Notes under the pieces: model-generated | Told to the model about the DNA's origin: nothing | The model's database searches: none | What the model saw: the letters and a program-made list of their open reading frames with translations, nothing else | NCBI GenBank assembly: GCA_023454395.1 | Contig: JAEYFY010000077.1 | Location: 1-10,148 of the forward strand | DNA from: Pseudomonadota bacterium | GTDB lineage: Bacteria; Pseudomonadota; Gammaproteobacteria; Enterobacterales; Enterobacteriaceae | Reading direction: 5' to 3' | DNA length: 10,148 nt | Made by a program: the position numbers and the translations under genes | Shown here: piece by piece, positions 1 through 6,503 of the stretch | Position numbering within the stretch: position 1 is the stretch's first letter | Layout of the letters: each line of letters begins with the position of its first letter

Positions 1-212
1 AGATATTCAGAAAAAAGTCGTAAACATTGCCAACCGCGTTCCATTGCCTGCTCTGACAATTCATTTTCACTGTTTAGGCCAGCAGCGAGTCGAACTTTAC
101 GTTTCACGCGGGAAAGGACTTGTATAGACCCCGCGATTTCTCGAACGACTAACATATGAAAACTGTTAGAACCTAAATCAATAGCAGCATAAAGTGATGA
201 GGATTTCAGCAT
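1..212 (-). CDS. gppA: GppA, pppGpp phosphohydrolase / exopolyphosphatase, N-terminal part (cut by left edge)
   Basis: Reading the minus strand from the ATG at 212–210 gives about 70 residues beginning [18 protein letters not shown] and continuing to the window edge without a stop. The segment [17 protein letters not shown] (about residues 9–25) is the phosphate-1 nucleotide-binding motif of the ASKHA-fold Ppx/GppA family. The following [14 protein letters not shown] segment matches GppA from enterobacteria as I remember it, rather than Ppx. The family enzyme removes the 5' gamma phosphate of pppGpp to give ppGpp in the cytoplasm. The start lies only 3 bp after the rhlB stop on the same strand, and no clear Shine-Dalgarno sequence precedes it. 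Translation is therefore probably coupled to rhlB. Only the N-terminus is visible, so integrity of the rest cannot be judged. Confidence 0.93.
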   Translation of the reverse strand, partial: MLKSSSLYAAIDLGSNSFHMLVVREIAGSIQVLSRVKRKVRLAAGLNSENELSEQAMERGWQCLRLFSEY

Positions 213-215
213 AAT

Positions 216-1520
216 TTATGGATGACTCGGGCGTTTATTTCGGTTGTTACGTTGAGTATTATTTCCTCTATTATTTCGCACCGGCGCATTATTGCGACGA
301 GGCTGACCTTGGCGAGGACGGTGACGGCGTTTAGGCTCTGGAAGATCAGCTAATAACGCATCACTATTATATTTACTCACAGGAATAGTATGTTGAATAT
401 AAGTCTCAATTGCAGGTAAATTCAGTGCATATTCTTCACATGCAAGGCTGATTGAATTACCACTATTTCCAGCACGTCCGGTTCTACCAATACGGTGAAC
501 ATAATCTTCACAATCATCAGGTAAATCATAGTTAAAAACATGCGTTACTGATGGAATATGAAGACCTCTAGCGGCAACATCAGTGGCAACCAGAATATCA
601 ATATTACCTTGGGTAAAATCTTCTAAAATGCGTAGACGTTTTTTCTGAGGAACATCACCTGTTAATAAACCAACGCGGTGTCCATCTGCAGCAAGGTGCG
701 CCCAAATATCGTCACAACGATGTTTTGTATTGGCGAAAATGATACAACGATCTGGCCATTCTTCTTCAATTAATGTTTGAAGAAGACGCATTTTCTCTTC
801 ATTTGAAGGATAAAAGAGTTCTTCTTTTATGCTAAAACCTGTTTTTTGTTCAGGTTCAACTTCAACATATTCAGGATTATTCATCTGCTCAAAAGCCAGT
901 TCTCTGACGCGGTAAGAAAGCGTTGCAGAAAACAGCATATTCATACGCTCAGCCGCAACTGGCATACGACGGAAAATCCAACGAATATCTTTAATAAAGC
1001 CGAGATCGTACATTCTGTCAGCTTCATCAAGTACCACAACTTGGATTGCGCTAAGGTTAATATGGCCTTGTTTAACGTAGTCAATTAAACGACCTGTTGT
1101 GCCAATAACAATATCGACACCATTACTTAATACTTTGAGTTGTTCGTCATAGCCATCGCCGCCGTAGGCGAGACCCATTTTAATCCCTGTATTTTGCGCA
1201 AGCTCTTTAGCATCAGAATAAATCTGTACGGCTAATTCGCGTGTTGGCGCCATAATAAGAGCACGAGGTTGATTGGTTTCATGCCCTTCTTTAGCAGGGT
1301 GTGTTAAAAGATAATGAAACGTTGAGGTTAAAAACGCCAACGTTTTGCCTGTTCCTGTTTGGGCTTGCCCGGCAATGTCTTGACCTTTCACAGTGATAGG
1401 TAACGTCAATGCCTGAATTTGTGTACAATTAGAGAACCCTTTTTTCTCAAGGGCTTCTATCACTTTTGGATGCAAGGCGAAGTCGGAAAACTTCTTTTCT
1501 GTCAAATATGTTTTGCTCAT
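216..1520 (-). CDS. rhlB: RhlB, DEAD-box ATP-dependent RNA helicase of the RNA degradosome
   Basis: A 434-residue DEAD-box helicase that unwinds structured RNA for RNase E and PNPase in the degradosome. All family motifs are present: Q motif with F11 and the Gln of TQIQ near residue 34, Walker A AQTGTGKT (53–60), PTREL (92–96), TTGRL (141–145), DEAD (165–168), SAT (198–200), ATDVAARGL (312–320) and HRIGRTGR (342–349). The start [20 protein letters not shown] aligns directly with E. coli RhlB as I recall it. The protein is about 13 residues longer than the E. coli one (421 aa). The difference lies in the tail after about residue 396, which is very rich in Arg and Asn ([15 protein letters not shown] near 416–430), a likely disordered RNA-binding extension. 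It is transcribed divergently from trxA and followed at once by gppA. The family assignment is certain; the degradosome role is inferred from orthology. Confidence 0.97.
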   Translation of the reverse strand: MSKTYLTEKKFSDFALHPKVIEALEKKGFSNCTQIQALTLPITVKGQDIAGQAQTGTGKTLAFLTSTFHYLLTHPAKEGHETNQPRALIMAPTRELAVQIYSDAKELAQNTGIKMGLAYGGDGYDEQLKVLSNGVDIVIGTTGRLIDYVKQGHINLSAIQVVVLDEADRMYDLGFIKDIRWIFRRMPVAAERMNMLFSATLSYRVRELAFEQMNNPEYVEVEPEQKTGFSIKEELFYPSNEEKMRLLQTLIEEEWPDRCIIFANTKHRCDDIWAHLAADGHRVGLLTGDVPQKKRLRILEDFTQGNIDILVATDVAARGLHIPSVTHVFNYDLPDDCEDYVHRIGRTGRAGNSGNSISLACEEYALNLPAIETYIQHTIPVSKYNSDALLADLPEPKRRHRPRQGQPRRNNAPVRNNRGNNTQRNNRNKRPSHP

Positions 1521-1639
1521 AATGTAATAGAATATCAGTTATGGGTTGCATTACAAAAGTTTATCCGCTGAAATGCAGACAGACTTCTGTTATTTAATGT
1601 TACACTGGTACGGTCAATATTATTCTTTGGAGTAGAACA
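1521..1639. promoter_or_regulatory. rhlB–trxA divergent promoter region
   Basis: This 119-bp gap must hold promoters for both directions. For trxA the best candidate is the extended -10 described separately at 1598–1606. For rhlB, reading the minus strand, TTGACC (1617–1612) and TAAATA (1596–1591) are separated by only 15 bp, which is a weak match. A second pair, TTGTAA (1556–1551) and TATTCT (1534–1529), has a 16-bp spacer but would start the transcript almost at the rhlB ATG. The first rhlB candidate overlaps the trxA promoter on the other strand, so the two could compete. The existence of a divergent control region is certain from the layout; the individual boxes are weak. Confidence 0.5.
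1598..1606 (+). promoter_or_regulatory. candidate trxA extended -10 promoter
   Basis: TGTTACACT is an extended -10 element: TGn followed by TACACT, which matches TATAAT at four of six positions. It lies 33 bp before the trxA ATG. No good -35 box stands 16–18 bp upstream, which extended -10 promoters tolerate. Identified by motif only. Confidence 0.35.
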
Positions 1640-1966
1640 ATGAGCGATAAAATCCTTCACTTATCTGACAGCAAATTCGATGCTGATGTATTAAATGCAA
1701 CCGGCCCTGTGCTCGTTGATTTCTGGGCTGAATGGTGTGGCCCATGTAAAATGATTGCTCCTATTCTAGATGAAGTTGCAACAGAATACGCTGGTAAATT
1801 AACAGTTGCTAAGCTAAACATCGATCAAAACCCGCTGACAGCACCAAAATACGGTATTCGCGGTATTCCTACACTGATTTTATTCAAAAACGGTGCAGCT
1901 GCTGCGACTAAAGTAGGCGCATTGTCAAAAACTCAACTGAAAGAGTTTTTAGACGAAAATATCTAA
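1640..1966 (+). CDS. trxA: Thioredoxin 1
   Basis: A 108-residue single-domain thioredoxin, the general cytoplasmic protein-disulfide reductant recycled by thioredoxin reductase. The active site WCGPC occupies residues 32–36 inside the classic [16 protein letters not shown] block. The cis-proline that packs against it is P77 in GIRGIPTL. The buried aspartate that tunes the active site is the Asp of LVDFW. Length and sequence match E. coli TrxA almost throughout; the C-terminus ends DENI, one residue shorter. The start is well supported by GGAG at 1629–1632, 7 bp before the ATG. It stands alone between divergent rhlB and the long rho leader, so it is probably monocistronic, although read-through into rho cannot be excluded because the hairpin downstream lacks a U-tract. 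Confidence 0.98.
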   Translation: MSDKILHLSDSKFDADVLNATGPVLVDFWAEWCGPCKMIAPILDEVATEYAGKLTVAKLNIDQNPLTAPKYGIRGIPTLILFKNGAAAATKVGALSKTQLKEFLDENI

Positions 1967-1994
1967 TTTGATTTAGATATCAAAAATAAAAGTA

Positions 1995-2042
1995 GGACGT
2001 TTAGACCTTGTCAGTATTTCTGTTATTGACAGCTAGACGTCC
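1995..2042 (+). terminator. hairpin downstream of trxA (possible terminator or processing stem)
   Basis: GGACGTTTAG (1995–2004) pairs with CTAGACGTCC (2033–2042) over 10 bp including one G·U. After a 3-nt bulge (ACC), TTGTCA (2008–2013) pairs with TGACAG (2027–2032) over another 6 bp, leaving a 13-nt loop. A 10-bp perfect palindrome, GCTTCGAAGC (2043–2052), abuts it. There is no U-run, so it is not a canonical intrinsic terminator. It could protect the trxA 3' end after Rho-dependent termination. A smaller stem, ATATCTAA/TTAGATAT (1959–1980), overlaps the trxA stop codon. Confidence 0.45.
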
Positions 2043-2175
2043 GCTTCGAAGCATGATAAGTTAGCGCCACTTACTTACATAATATATCGGATCTACTTGT
2101 CAATATGATTAGATACGATTAAATAAGTCTGAGATATTGAATATCAAGCGTGCAAAGTAATAGAATTGAATAACA

Positions 2176-2208
2176 TAATATGATATTTAATCTAATATGA
2201 TATTTAAT
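2176..2208 (+). repeat. perfect tandem 16-mer in the rho upstream region
   Basis: TAATATGATATTTAAT occurs at 2176–2191 and again at 2193–2208, separated by a single C, giving a 17-bp period. A shorter relative, AATATGATT, lies at 2102–2110. The two copies are identical over all 16 bases. Very low complexity makes chance or slippage plausible; a tandem protein-binding site is the alternative. Confidence 0.7.
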
Positions 2209-2290
2209 ATAAGTAATCTGAATTCATCTAACCAGTCAAGTTGCCTTAGAATAATCTATAGTATTCAAGGAATATAAATTTTTCCAAAGT

Positions 2291-2359
2291 ATGTTCCGAA
2301 CCCATAAGTTGAAAGTACACTCATGTATCACAAAAATGAATGTCACTTCTCTGGGATAA
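2291..2359 (+). CDS. possible rho leader peptide, 22 codons (weak)
   Basis: An ATG at 2291 opens a 22-codon frame (MFRTHKLKVHSC...) ending in TAA at 2357–2359. It sits where E. coli has the rhoL leader ORF, but I see no similarity to RhoL. There is no ribosome-binding site at a usable distance; the nearest AGG is 20 bp upstream. Reported only because leader ORFs are known in this position. Confidence 0.12.
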   Translation: MFRTHKLKVHSCITKMNVTSLG

Positions 2360-2449
2360 AGCAGACTGGTCTAATAGTATTAACACTCTCTAACATTATC
2401 ATTTTAGTTATACCCTTATGTTAGAAAGTTATAATCTGTAATTTTACAC

Positions 2450-2521
2450 ATGACGAAACTGACAGCAATTCGCTGTTATACTATTCACGTTCATAGTTCG
2501 AGAGTTACCCCGAGTTATTAA
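2450..2521 (+). CDS. possible rho leader peptide, 23 codons ending 12 bp before rho (weak)
   Basis: An ATG at 2450 opens a 23-codon frame (MTKLTAIRCYTIHVHSSRV...) whose TAA (2519–2521) lies 12 bp before the rho ATG, near enough for translational coupling. It begins about 15 bp after a perfect TATAAT hexamer (2430–2435) and spans the small ACAGC/GCTGT stem. No Shine-Dalgarno sequence precedes it. It could be a coupling leader ORF or chance; I do not recognise the peptide. Confidence 0.15.
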   Translation: MTKLTAIRCYTIHVHSSRVTPSY

Positions 2522-2533
2522 GAACCCACCATT

Positions 2534-3793
2534 ATGAATCTTACCGAATTAAAAAATACGCCGGTATCAGAACTGATAGCACTTGGCGAAAACATGGGGC
2601 TAGAGAATCTGGCTCGAATGAGAAAACAAGACATTATTTTCTCTATCTTGAAGCAACACGCGAAAAGTGGAGAAGATATTTTCGGTGACGGTGTGCTGGA
2701 AATATTGCAGGATGGCTTCGGCTTCCTACGTTCCGCAGACAGTTCCTACCTTGCTGGTCCCGATGATATCTACGTTTCTCCAAGTCAAATTCGCCGTTTT
2801 AACCTTCGCACTGGTGACACCATCGCAGGGAAAATTCGTCCTCCTAAAGAAGGTGAACGTTATTTTGCCCTCCTAAAAGTTAATGAAGTTAACTTTGATA
2901 AACCAGAAAATGCCCGCAGTAAAATCCTCTTTGAAAACTTAACACCTTTACATGCTAATAATCGTTTACGCATGGAACGTGGTAATGGCTCCACAGAAGA
3001 CTTAACTGCACGTGTTCTTGACTTAGCGGCACCAATTGGCCGTGGTCAACGTGGTCTTATCGTTGCTCCACCAAAAGCAGGTAAAACCATGTTGCTGCAA
3101 AACATTGCAGCAAATATTGCTCATAACTACCCAGATTGCGTATTAATGGTACTTCTGATTGATGAACGTCCAGAAGAAGTGACAGAAATGCAACGCTTAG
3201 TAAAAGGGGAAGTTATTGCTTCAACCTTTGACGAGCCAGCTTCTCGCCACGTACAAGTTGCAGAAATGGTGATTGAAAAAGCGAAGCGTTTAGTTGAGCA
3301 TAAAAAAGACGTTATCATCCTGTTAGACTCCATCACACGTTTAGCCCGTGCTTATAACACCGTTGTTCCTTCATCAGGTAAAGTGTTAACAGGTGGTGTG
3401 GATGCAAACGCATTACATCGTCCTAAACGTTTCTTCGGTGCGGCTCGTAATGTTGAAGAAGGTGGTAGCTTGACTATCATTGCAACTGCGTTAGTCGATA
3501 CGGGTTCTAAGATGGATGAAGTTATCTACGAAGAATTTAAGGGTACAGGTAATATGGAATTACACCTGTCTCGTAAAATTGCTGAAAAACGTGTTTTCCC
3601 TGCGATTGATTACAATCGTTCTGGTACACGTAAAGAAGAGTTACTGACGTCTCAAGATGAGCTACAAAAAATGTGGATCTTGCGTAAAATTATTCATCCA
3701 ATGGGTGAAATTGACGCAATGGAATTCCTCATTAATAAGTTAGCAATGACTAAGACAAATGAAGAATTCTTCGACTTTATGAAACGTTCATAA
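2534..3793 (+). CDS. rho: Transcription termination factor Rho
   Basis: A 419-residue hexameric RNA-dependent ATPase/translocase that ends transcription at C-rich, untranslated RNA. Length equals E. coli Rho and the sequence is nearly identical. Domains: N-terminal helix bundle (about 1–47), OSB cold-shock-like primary RNA-binding domain with DGFGFLRS at 60–67, and a RecA-type ATPase from about 155. Key residues visible: Walker A PPKAGKT (179–185, K184), catalytic E211 in LLIDERPEE, Walker B VIILLD (260–265), Q-loop around [10 protein letters not shown] (285–294), R-loop around KGTGNMEL (336–343 region) and arginine finger R366 in [10 protein letters not shown]. It is preceded by a long leader and by an ATG lacking a clear Shine-Dalgarno sequence. 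It is followed by its own strong terminator, so it is transcriptionally separate from the wec genes. Nothing is missing or unusual in the protein. Confidence 0.99.
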   Translation: MNLTELKNTPVSELIALGENMGLENLARMRKQDIIFSILKQHAKSGEDIFGDGVLEILQDGFGFLRSADSSYLAGPDDIYVSPSQIRRFNLRTGDTIAGKIRPPKEGERYFALLKVNEVNFDKPENARSKILFENLTPLHANNRLRMERGNGSTEDLTARVLDLAAPIGRGQRGLIVAPPKAGKTMLLQNIAANIAHNYPDCVLMVLLIDERPEEVTEMQRLVKGEVIASTFDEPASRHVQVAEMVIEKAKRLVEHKKDVIILLDSITRLARAYNTVVPSSGKVLTGGVDANALHRPKRFFGAARNVEEGGSLTIIATALVDTGSKMDEVIYEEFKGTGNMELHLSRKIAEKRVFPAIDYNRSGTRKEELLTSQDELQKMWILRKIIHPMGEIDAMEFLINKLAMTKTNEEFFDFMKRS

Positions 3794-3802
3794 AGTGTAT
3801 TA

Positions 3803-3912
3803 ACAAAGTGAGTAAGCTGAGAATTAGAATATAAAATATTAAAATAGTGTGCTCTGTTACAGAATAAGTAATATCACCTCAATTTATATGCTGTTAAGCT
3901 CATTTACTTTGT
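3803..3912 (+). ncRNA. long-range inverted repeat in the rho 3' UTR, candidate structured RNA
   Basis: After the rho stop there are about 137 nt before the terminator. The 18-nt arm ACAAAGTGAGTAAGCTGA (3803–3820) can pair with TAAGCTCATTTACTTTGT (3895–3912) at 16 of 18 positions, two of them G·U, enclosing 74 nt that contain a small TCTG/CAGA stem. Together with the terminator this would give a compact RNA of about 165 nt. It could be a 3'-UTR-derived small RNA or a simple stabilising stem. No known RNA family is recognised; the pairing is seen directly, the function is not. Confidence 0.25.
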
Positions 3913-3930
3913 AAGAATGAAGATATGATG

Positions 3931-3966
3931 AAAACGCCACAATAGTTGTGGCGTTTTTTGTTTTTT
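3931..3966 (+). terminator. rho intrinsic (Rho-independent) terminator
   Basis: AAAACGCCACAA (3931–3942) and TTGTGGCGTTTT (3946–3957) form a perfect 12-bp stem closed by a TAG triloop. It is followed by a T-rich run to 3966 interrupted only by a G at 3960. This is a textbook intrinsic terminator about 140 bp after the rho stop codon, and it isolates rho from the ECA operon. Confidence 0.95.
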
Positions 3967-4202
3967 ATGGATGTAATTTAATTTTAGATTGCAATATTTT
4001 AGCGAGATGTTGGTATATATATTGCATGTTTTAGTAATTGATAAAAATAGCGATGGCATCAATGAAAATAGTTAAGGAAAACTTATAATTGATGAAGGGT
4101 GGTGGGTTTTGAATAAACTCGTCGTGGTGAAGCTGGAAAAAAGAATAAAAACACATGGAAGCGTAAAATAACCAGCTATATTTATTATAGAGAACAGGTA
4201 CT
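3967..4202 (+). promoter_or_regulatory. ECA (wec) operon promoter and leader region
   Basis: This is the 236-bp AT-rich region between the rho terminator and wecA; because rho is terminated, the operon promoter should lie here. The best candidate is an extended -10, TGGTATATA (4011–4019), with TTGCAA at 3989–3994 upstream at a long 19-bp spacing. It would leave a leader of about 175 nt. In the leader are a G-rich run (AGGGTGGTGGG, 4096–4106), a 6-bp inverted repeat AGCTGG/CCAGCT (4131–4136 and 4172–4177), and a TTG-started 20-codon frame listed separately. I see no ops/JUMPstart element of the RfaH type. Function follows from position; the promoter boxes are tentative. Confidence 0.5.
4109..4171 (+). 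CDS. possible wecA leader ORF, 20 codons (weak)
   Basis: A TTG at 4109 opens a 20-codon frame reading MNKLVVVKLEKRIKTHGSVK if initiated with Met, ending in TAA at 4169–4171, 31 bp before the wecA start. AAGGG (4095–4099) lies 9 bp upstream of the TTG, a usable ribosome-binding site. I do not recognise the peptide. It may be a leader peptide, the decayed end of an older gene, or chance in an AT-rich spacer. Confidence 0.18.
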   Translation: MNKLVVVKLEKRIKTHGSVK

Positions 4203-5291
4203 GTGGATATACTAAAAATGAGCACAAGCGTTTTTTATGTGTTCTTATTTTCTTTCGCTTTTTTATTCTTGGCTCGTAAAATTGCAAAGAAAATTGGACT
4301 CGTGGATAAACCGAATTATCGTAAAAAACATCATGGATTGATCCCCTTAGTTGGCGGAATATCAGTCTATTTTGGTATTGTTTTCGCATTTTATATTTCA
4401 GATATCTATATTCCTCATAAGGAATTATATCTGGCATGTGCGGGGCTTCTTGTTTTTATCGGCGCTTTAGATGATCGCTTCGATATTAGTGTAAAAATTA
4501 GAGCTACAATCCAAGCTTTTGTTGGGATCGTGATGATGGTGGGTGCAGGGTTAAAACTTGACTCACTGGGTCATGCTTTTGGTCCTTGGGAAATGCATTT
4601 AGGACCTTTTGGCTATATTGTTACACTTTTCGCTGTTTGGGCTGCAATCAATGCCTTTAATATGGTTGATGGTATTGATGGGTTATTAGGTGGTCTTTCT
4701 TGTGTCTCTTTTGGCGCGCTTGGTATTTTATTATATCAAAGTGGCAATTCAGCTCTTGCATTCTGGTGCTTCTCATTTATCGCGGCAATTTTACCTTATA
4801 TCCTTTTAAACTTAGGGGTCTGTGGTAAAAAATTCAAAGTCTTTATGGGAGATGCGGGAAGTACACTGATTGGATTTACCATTATTTGGTTATTGGTCGC
4901 ATCAACACAAGCTCAGCCTCGTCCTGTTAAAGCAGTAACCGCATTATGGATAATTGCTATTCCTCTTATGGATATGGTGGCAATTATGTACCGTCGATTA
5001 CGTAAAGGCATGAGTCCATTCTCTCCAGACCGTCAACATATTCACCATTTGATCATGCGTGCAGGTTTTACCTCCCGCCAAGCTTTCATTCTGATTACAC
5101 TGTCAGCCGCATTATTAGCAGCGATTGGTATTATCGGTCAAAACCTATCATTTGTACCTGAATGGTTTATGTTGGCATTATTCTTGCTTGCATTTGTTAT
5201 GTATGGTTATTGTATTAAACGCGCGTGGCGAGTCGCTCGTTTTATTAAACGACATAAGCGTCGCTTACGTAGAGCAACACAACAGCATTAA
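4203..5291 (+). CDS. wecA: WecA, UDP-GlcNAc:undecaprenyl-phosphate GlcNAc-1-phosphate transferase
   Basis: A 362-residue polytopic inner-membrane enzyme that transfers GlcNAc-1-P from UDP-GlcNAc to undecaprenyl phosphate, making ECA lipid I; in many enterobacteria it also primes O-antigen. Many hydrophobic segments run through the protein (first at about 9–24, last at about 315–335), with a basic C-terminal tail. Family motifs are intact: D90–D91 in GALDDRFDIS, NAFNMVDGIDGL (150–161, D156 and D159), MGDAGST (D217) and the cytoplasmic HIHH (279–282). The GTG start at 4203 is preferred over ATG at 4218. Its MDILKMSTSVFYVF aligns with the E. coli N-terminus MNLLTVSTDL, and AGG (4196–4198) precedes it by 4 bp. 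The ATG has no better site. First gene of the ECA operon, followed by wzzE after a 21-bp gap. Confidence 0.96.
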   Translation: MDILKMSTSVFYVFLFSFAFLFLARKIAKKIGLVDKPNYRKKHHGLIPLVGGISVYFGIVFAFYISDIYIPHKELYLACAGLLVFIGALDDRFDISVKIRATIQAFVGIVMMVGAGLKLDSLGHAFGPWEMHLGPFGYIVTLFAVWAAINAFNMVDGIDGLLGGLSCVSFGALGILLYQSGNSALAFWCFSFIAAILPYILLNLGVCGKKFKVFMGDAGSTLIGFTIIWLLVASTQAQPRPVKAVTALWIIAIPLMDMVAIMYRRLRKGMSPFSPDRQHIHHLIMRAGFTSRQAFILITLSAALLAAIGIIGQNLSFVPEWFMLALFLLAFVMYGYCIKRAWRVARFIKRHKRRLRRATQQH

Positions 5292-5312
5292 TATAAGCAG
5301 AGGTTTTTTAAC

Positions 5313-6374
5313 GTGATGAACTCGGAAAATAACGCCTCCCGACAGGGTGAACAGCCAGATAATGAACTCGATATTAGAGGTCTTTTTTGTGCACTTTGGT
5401 CAGGAAAAAGCTGGATTATAGGGTTCGCTCTGCTTTTTGCAGTGATTGCACTCGGTGCATCTTATTTGATGCAACCTAAATGGAGTGCAATTGCAATGAC
5501 AGAGAAACCAACGATTAATAACTTAGGCAGTTATTATTCGCAATCTCAGTTTTTGCGCAATCTTGATACACAGATTAATCCAGCAGCACAAACCTCATCT
5601 TTAACAATTTCAGATGAAGCTTATCAAGAGTTTATTACTCAAATCGCGGCGTTTGATACACGTCGTGAGTTTTGGTTGCAAACGGATTATTTCAAACAGC
5701 GCAAAGAAAGTGATGAACAGGCTAATGCTGCGTTATTGGATGAGTTAATTAACAATATTCAATTTACGCCTGCCGATGAGAAAAAATTAGTTAATGATCA
5801 ACTAAAACTGATTGCGGAAACATCCAAGGAAGCAAGCCAATTATTAAATGAGTATATTGCTTTTGCTAATAAAAGAGCATCTACCCATCTTAATGATGAA
5901 GTCATAACGGCTTGGGCAACTAGAACTCAATCAATGAAAGCGCTAGTTAAACGTCAAGAAATGGCGGCTCAATCTGCATATCAACGCCAAATTAACTTAT
6001 TAGAGCAATCAATCAAAGTAGCTGAGAAACAAGGTATTTCTCAAAAGCAAACCTCGATTGCGATTGATGAGTTACCAGATTCTAAACTGTTTCTGTTAGG
6101 TGTTCCTCTGTTGCAATCACAGTTAGAAACTTTAGTCGCAACAGGTGCTGATTTTGATAGTGATTACGATCAAAATACGGCAATGTTAGCGACCCTTGCT
6201 GTGGGCGCAAAATTACAAGATAACTTCCAAACTTACCGTTTTCTACGTACCCCTGAAGATCCTGTGAAACGTGATAGCCCTCGTCGTGCCTTTATGATGG
6301 TACTTTGGGGCGCTATTGGCGTTTTAGCGGGTGCAGGTGTTGCATTAGTAAGACGCAGTTCATTAAAAAAATAA
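5313..6374 (+). CDS. wzzE: WzzE, ECA polysaccharide chain-length regulator
   Basis: A 353-residue Wzz/PCP-1 family membrane protein that sets the modal chain length of ECA made by WzyE; in other bacteria it oligomerises as a bell-shaped periplasmic ring. Topology is classic: a short cytoplasmic N-terminus with NELDIRGLFCALWSGK (17–32), first membrane helix about 34–53, a periplasmic helical domain rich in Gln, Glu and Lys, and a second helix about 328–347 ending in basic residues. The Pro-rich motif before the second helix, TPEDPVKRDSPRRAF, is the family signature. Either GTG at 5313 or the adjacent ATG at 5316 may start it. AGAGG (5299–5303) is 9 bp from the GTG and 12 bp from the ATG. The ATG would give 352 residues. 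It is followed by an unusually structured 129-bp gap before wecB. Confidence 0.95.
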   Translation: MMNSENNASRQGEQPDNELDIRGLFCALWSGKSWIIGFALLFAVIALGASYLMQPKWSAIAMTEKPTINNLGSYYSQSQFLRNLDTQINPAAQTSSLTISDEAYQEFITQIAAFDTRREFWLQTDYFKQRKESDEQANAALLDELINNIQFTPADEKKLVNDQLKLIAETSKEASQLLNEYIAFANKRASTHLNDEVITAWATRTQSMKALVKRQEMAAQSAYQRQINLLEQSIKVAEKQGISQKQTSIAIDELPDSKLFLLGVPLLQSQLETLVATGADFDSDYDQNTAMLATLAVGAKLQDNFQTYRFLRTPEDPVKRDSPRRAFMMVLWGAIGVLAGAGVALVRRSSLKK

Positions 6375-6387
6375 TAATAATTAAATT

Positions 6388-6479
6388 TTGTCATTGATGA
6401 CAATAACGAGACATCAGGTGTTTCGGCACCTGATGTATTGAGAATAAGGGCATATTGCTTTCCCAAAAATAAGCAATAT
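6388..6479 (+). promoter_or_regulatory. cluster of three stem-loops between wzzE and wecB
   Basis: Three perfect inverted repeats follow one another: TTGTCAT/ATGACAA (6388–6403, 7 bp, only 2 nt between the arms), ACATCAGGTG/CACCTGATGT (6411–6436, 10 bp, loop TTTCGG) and ATATTGCTT/AAGCAATAT (6452–6479, 9 bp, 10-nt loop). None is followed by a T-run, so none is a canonical terminator. Position inside the operon suggests an mRNA processing or stability element, or an attenuator controlling expression of wecB and everything after it. The structures are seen directly; the function is inference. Confidence 0.6.
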
Positions 6480-6503
6480 AACAATGAAAAAAAGAGAGCC
6501 ACT

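Larger units (their letters stand above)
2053..2533 (+). promoter_or_regulatory. long AT-rich rho upstream region and leader
   Basis: The trxA–rho gap is 567 bp, and this part holds no convincing protein gene. In E. coli, rho has a long leader with the rhoL leader ORF and is autoregulated by Rho-dependent attenuation; the same position and size here suggest the same control. I recognise no RhoL-like peptide. Promoter-like sequences are TTGTCA (2097–2102) 16 bp from TTAAAT (2119–2124), TTAACA (2380–2385) 17 bp from TTTAGT (2403–2408), and a perfect TATAAT (2430–2435) without a good -35. Close to the gene, ACAGC/GCTGT (2462–2476) forms a small stem. The rho start has no obvious Shine-Dalgarno sequence. 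The regulatory role is inferred from context; the boxes are candidates only. Confidence 0.5.

Noticed and set aside
846..1088. 80-codon plus-strand frame inside rhlB
   Set aside because: Antisense shadow of a highly conserved helicase gene; no ribosome-binding site and no coherent protein features.
1529..1556. rhlB promoter made of TTGTAA and TATTCT on the minus strand
   Set aside because: The 16-bp spacer is good, but the transcript would begin about 2 nt before the rhlB ATG, leaving no room for a ribosome-binding site; not listed as a separate feature.
4096..4106. G-rich run in the wec leader as a possible G-quadruplex
   Set aside because: Only three G-runs occur close together, one of just two bases; a stable quadruplex needs four.
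4072..4437. 121-codon open frame on the minus strand over the wecA promoter and 5' end
   Set aside because: It lies mostly antisense to wecA, has a low-complexity Phe/Lys-rich translation with no recognisable domain, and has no start context; best explained as a shadow of the AT-rich spacer and the gene.
6438..6503. 22-codon N-terminal extension of WecB from an upstream ATG
   Set aside because: The segment is encoded by the third intergenic hairpin, has no ribosome-binding site and no family similarity; the GTG at 6504 gives the expected length and N-terminus.
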